Source: Roseovarius sp. ZX-A-9
Lineage (GTDB): Bacteria > Pseudomonadota > Alphaproteobacteria > Rhodobacterales > Rhodobacteraceae
DNA: 64,000 nt
Reading direction: 5' to 3'
NCBI RefSeq assembly: GCF_028369135.1
Contig: NZ_JAPWHW010000004.1
Span: 186,001 to 250,000 of the forward strand
The notes beneath the pieces are model-generated. The model ran no database searches and was not told the DNA's origin. It saw only the letters and a program-made list of their open reading frames with translations. Within the stretch, counting starts at the first letter, position 1. The number at the start of each line of letters is the position of its first letter. The position numbers and the translations under genes are program-made. Of the stretch, positions 61,596 to 64,000 are shown piece by piece.

Positions 61596-62489
61596 CTACA
61601 ACATCAAATCCGAACGATGCGCTATGAAGTGATCAATCAGGCGTCGGGTCAGCGCTTTTTGCGGTCCGATATCTGGCCAAACAGCGTAAATGCCCAATGT
61701 GGGCAGGTTCCAATCCGGTAGAACCCGAACCAGTCGCCCTTCGGTCAGTTCCTGCTCGATCACGCTTCGGGGGAGGTGCCAGATACCAAGCCCGGCCAGC
61801 ACGGCAGCCTTGGCGGCATTTACGGTATTCACCTCAATGCGCATGTTGGTTGGGGCAATGCTCACGGATTGGTCTTTGCGTTCCAACGTCATCATCGGCG
61901 GAATTTGCGTCACGGCGATGAAGTCATGCGCCTCAAGGTCGTATGGCGTTACAATGGGCTCGCGCGCTGACAGATAGTCCGGAGAGGCAACCAGTATGCG
62001 TTCAAAATCTGCAATACGGCGGCTTTTCAAGCTGCTGCTGCGCAATGTGCCCAACCGGATCGCCAAATCAAACCCGTCCTTTACCAGATCAGTCGGCATA
62101 TCGCTGCACTGGAGCGATATCGCGACCATCGGGTGCATTTTGGTAAATCCCCATAGCGCCTGGTGTAGTTTGCTGTGCTCACCGAAAGCTGGCATCGCCA
62201 CATGAAGCGCGCCGACAGGTTCCTCGTTACCGGCATGAATCGCATCAAGGGCCTCTTCCCCTGCGGCGACCATCCGGCGAGCCGGATCAAGGGCGATTTG
62301 ACCTTCTGGTGTCAAAGACATGGACCGCGTTGAGCGAAAGAACAACGTCACGCCCTGACGTTCTTCCAGTCGTGACAGATGGTGGCTGATCACGGAAGTT
62401 GAAAGCTTTAGACGACGCCCCGCAGCACTCAGACTCCCCGTGTCGGCGATGGCGACAAAGACAGCGAGGCTGCGGTAGTCTTCGATCAT
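61596..62489 (-). CDS. LysR-family transcriptional regulator
   Basis: A 297-residue regulator with the N-terminal winged helix (LAVFVAIADTGSLSAAGRRL, then STSVISHHLSRLEERQGVTL) and a substrate-binding domain (GALHVAMPAFGEHSKL, GFDLAIRLGTLRSSSL). It is divergent from the DUF2218 gene with a 94-bp A/T-rich gap, which probably holds a LysR site controlling both directions. It ends 7 bases from the convergent SDR pseudogene, which may have been a former target. The ligand is unknown. Confidence 0.92.
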   Translation of the reverse strand: MIEDYRSLAVFVAIADTGSLSAAGRRLKLSTSVISHHLSRLEERQGVTLFFRSTRSMSLTPEGQIALDPARRMVAAGEEALDAIHAGNEEPVGALHVAMPAFGEHSKLHQALWGFTKMHPMVAISLQCSDMPTDLVKDGFDLAIRLGTLRSSSLKSRRIADFERILVASPDYLSAREPIVTPYDLEAHDFIAVTQIPPMMTLERKDQSVSIAPTNMRIEVNTVNAAKAAVLAGLGIWHLPRSVIEQELTEGRLVRVLPDWNLPTLGIYAVWPDIGPQKALTRRLIDHFIAHRSDLML

Positions 62490-62583
62490 CTTTCTACTTT
62501 CTGAAAAAATGATTTCTCAATAAGTGGGATAATCAAAAAGGCGGGTTCTGTCTATTTCTGTTTTCAACACAGAGGAGACAGCA

Positions 62584-62877
62584 ATGTTCACAAGCAATGC
62601 AAAATTCACAACCGAACGGGCCAGCAGCTACCTGCAACAACTTTGCAAGCACTTCGGGCACAAGATTGAGGTGCAGTTTGACTCCACATCCGGGCTGATC
62701 ACCTTCCCCTTTGGCCAGTGTGTTCTGGCCGCCGAGCAAGGCGTTTTGGAGCTTACTATCAGCGCCGAAACCCAAGCCGAGCTAACCAAATCATGTCGTG
62801 TTATCGGCAGCCATCTTGAACGGTTCGCGTTCCGCGAAAACCCAAAGCTCGACTGGCAGCCCGTCGTTTCTGCCTAA
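62584..62877 (+). CDS. DUF2218 domain protein
   Basis: A 97-residue cytoplasmic protein (AKFTTERASSYLQQLCKHFG, then FPFGQCVLAAEQGVLELTI and GSHLERFAFRENPKLDW). The pattern matches DUF2218, a small family often found beside siderophore- or metal-related genes but without proven function. A GAGGAGA ribosome site lies before the ATG. It is the first gene after the LysR regulator and is followed by two exported NTF2-like proteins after a C-run. Confidence 0.85.
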   Translation: MFTSNAKFTTERASSYLQQLCKHFGHKIEVQFDSTSGLITFPFGQCVLAAEQGVLELTISAETQAELTKSCRVIGSHLERFAFRENPKLDWQPVVSA

Positions 62878-62919
62878 CTCTTTACTCCCCCCCCCCCTCA
62901 TCAAAAACTGGAAAATACC

Positions 62920-63390
62920 ATGACATTTAAGACCCTCTTCGCGTCCGCCGCCCTCGCAACTCTCGCCACAGGTGCATTCGCCGACGACAAAGCCACAGTG
63001 ACAACGTTCTACGATCTCCTCAGCAATCCGGGTTCCGCAGAACACGTCACCGCGTTTGAAGCTGCGACGTCCGAGGACTGGACCAGCACGGGCGATTATT
63101 CCGGTAGCAAAAAAACCCGCGAGGCGTTTCTCGGTCAGATGGGTGGCTTTGCGCAGTTGATGCCAGACCTCAACTGGGCCATTCAAGACATGCACCAAGA
63201 CGGTGACACATTCGTCGTGCGCAGCCGTGCAACTGGCACACCTGTCGCGCCATTCTTCGGTGTTGATGGTGAAGGCCGCAGCTTTGACATCATGACCATC
63301 GACATCCACGAGTTGGAAGACGGCGTCATCGCCCGCACCTACCACGTCGAAGACTGGGCAGGCGCGTTGCAGCAGCTTTCTGGCCAGTAA
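62920..63390 (+). CDS. Exported SnoaL-like/NTF2-fold protein
   Basis: A 156-residue protein with a Sec signal peptide (MTFKTLFASAALATLATGAFA, cleavage likely before DDK). The mature part has the pattern of SnoaL-like polyketide-cyclase/ester-cyclase proteins (ATVTTFYDLLSNPGSAEHVT, then GDTFVVRSRATGTPVAPFF and HVEDWAGALQQL). The role in the periplasm is unknown; the fold binds small hydrophobic molecules. It lies in the DUF2218 operon, 42 bases downstream, with an 11-C run in between. Confidence 0.82.
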   Translation: MTFKTLFASAALATLATGAFADDKATVTTFYDLLSNPGSAEHVTAFEAATSEDWTSTGDYSGSKKTREAFLGQMGGFAQLMPDLNWAIQDMHQDGDTFVVRSRATGTPVAPFFGVDGEGRSFDIMTIDIHELEDGVIARTYHVEDWAGALQQLSGQ

Positions 63391-63444
63391 ATCAAACGGT
63401 AACGGCCCAGAGAAATTTGGGCCGACACCCTGCAGGAGGACATC

Positions 63445-63936
63445 ATGCACCGTAGAACTTTACTCACAACATCCCTCGGCGCGTCGCTTGCGTTGATCCT
63501 CGGCACACAAGTTGGAGCGCAAGAGATGGACGAAACAACACAAGCCAGCTTTGACACCGTTATGGCCTTTATGGGCGCTATGGGCAGCGGCGATGTGGAA
63601 ACGATGGGCAGCCTGATGGCTGGTGATATGGTCTGGCACAGTGAAGGCGACACGACATTGCCTTGGATCGGCGAGACCCTCGGCAAAGAAGCCATCTTTG
63701 AGTTCCTTGGCGTATTTTCGACTAACTTTGAAACCACCAAATGGGAAAACACTGACGCCTTCGCCTCTGGCGATACAGTTGCTGTGTTTGGCCGTATGAA
63801 TGGCATCACCACTCATAGCGGCAAAGAAATCGGCGAATTTAGTTTCGCGCTGCGTGCCAAGGTGCGCGATGGTCAGGTGGTTTTGTGGAACTGGTTCGAA
63901 GACAGCTTTGCCATCAGCCAAGCCTACCACGGTTAA
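63445..63936 (+). CDS. Exported NTF2-like protein
   Basis: A 163-residue protein with an N-terminal signal peptide (MHRRTLLTTSLGASLALILG, cleavage likely after VGA). The RR pair is not followed by a full TAT consensus, so the route is unclear. The mature part is of the nuclear-transport-factor-2/SnoaL type (FDTVMAFMGAMGSGDVETMG, then GDMVWHSEGD and WNWFEDSFAIS). It is similar in fold to its neighbour upstream, suggesting a tandem pair in one operon. A GGAGG ribosome site precedes the ATG. Confidence 0.8.
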   Translation: MHRRTLLTTSLGASLALILGTQVGAQEMDETTQASFDTVMAFMGAMGSGDVETMGSLMAGDMVWHSEGDTTLPWIGETLGKEAIFEFLGVFSTNFETTKWENTDAFASGDTVAVFGRMNGITTHSGKEIGEFSFALRAKVRDGQVVLWNWFEDSFAISQAYHG

Positions 63937-63992
63937 GAATTCTTTCAGGTGGGCGTATCCTGCGCCCGCCTGCCGCAATGAAGGAGCGCCCA

Positions 63993-64000
63993 ATGACAAT
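63993..64000 (+). CDS. Start of a further gene (cut by window edge)
   Basis: ATGACAAT begins after AAGGAGCGCCC, a good ribosome site, 56 bases after the previous stop. Only two codons are inside the window, so the product is unknown. Confidence 0.4.

Overview
The window looks like a chromosome segment of a marine alphaproteobacterium of the Roseobacter group (Rhodobacterales). The evidence is the high GC content, the alphaproteobacterial glycerol ABC transporter operon, the family resemblance of most proteins, and a tRNA-Asn with encoded CCA. No species is assigned.

Region 1 (1-8.75 kb, minus strand): the 5' part of a DEAD-box helicase gene, a BlaI-type repressor with an M56 (BlaR1-like) membrane protease, then a tightly coupled glycerol import operon: glpV (binding protein), an intercistronic hairpin, glpS, glpT, glpP, glpQ and a DUF2160 membrane protein. 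GlpS and GlpT carry complementary losses of ATPase motifs.

Region 2 (9.4-38.2 kb): a large exopolysaccharide locus. It has an ExoY-like priming transferase, a CpsD-like ATPase, a Wzz-like chain-length protein, a Wzx-like flippase, a Wzy-like polymerase/ligase, a WecG/TagA-type transferase, several GT2/GT4 glycosyltransferases, two exported hydrolase-like proteins and an asparagine-synthase-like protein. In its middle lies an operon encoding a type I PKS (KS-AT-KR-DH-ACP-TE), a GT2 glycosyltransferase, an NRPS (formyltransferase, partial C, adenylation domain interrupted by a luciferase-like monooxygenase, PCP) and a phosphopantetheinyl transferase. The layout suggests that a polyketide-peptide is made together with, or attached to, the polysaccharide or a glycolipid.

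Region 3 (38.4-46.9 kb): an aceE-aceF-lpd pyruvate dehydrogenase operon of the homodimeric-E1 type (unusual for alphaproteobacteria), an EnvZ-like kinase without an adjacent regulator, an MBL-fold hydrolase and tRNA-Asn.

Region 4 (46.84-58.6 kb): accessory DNA at the tRNA-Asn gene. A 20-bp copy of the tRNA 3' end at 55620-55639 delimits an 8.8-kb island with a GIY-YIG-like protein, a coiled-coil membrane protein whose start is replaced by an IS903-type element, two small overlapping genes, and a type IV restriction system McrB-McrC. McrB carries extra putative DNA-reader domains. No integrase lies inside the island. Right of it are 12-bp iterons, the broken start of a tyrosine integrase, a run of hairpins (oriT candidate) and a MobV relaxase, which look like the remains of an older mobilizable element.

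Region 5 (58.6-64 kb): twin palindromic operators in front of an operon for an AhpD-like protein, a small membrane protein, a DsbA/FrnE-like oxidoreductase and a TetR regulator; then a broken SDR gene, a LysR regulator, a DUF2218 protein and two exported NTF2/SnoaL-like proteins. A further gene starts at the right edge.
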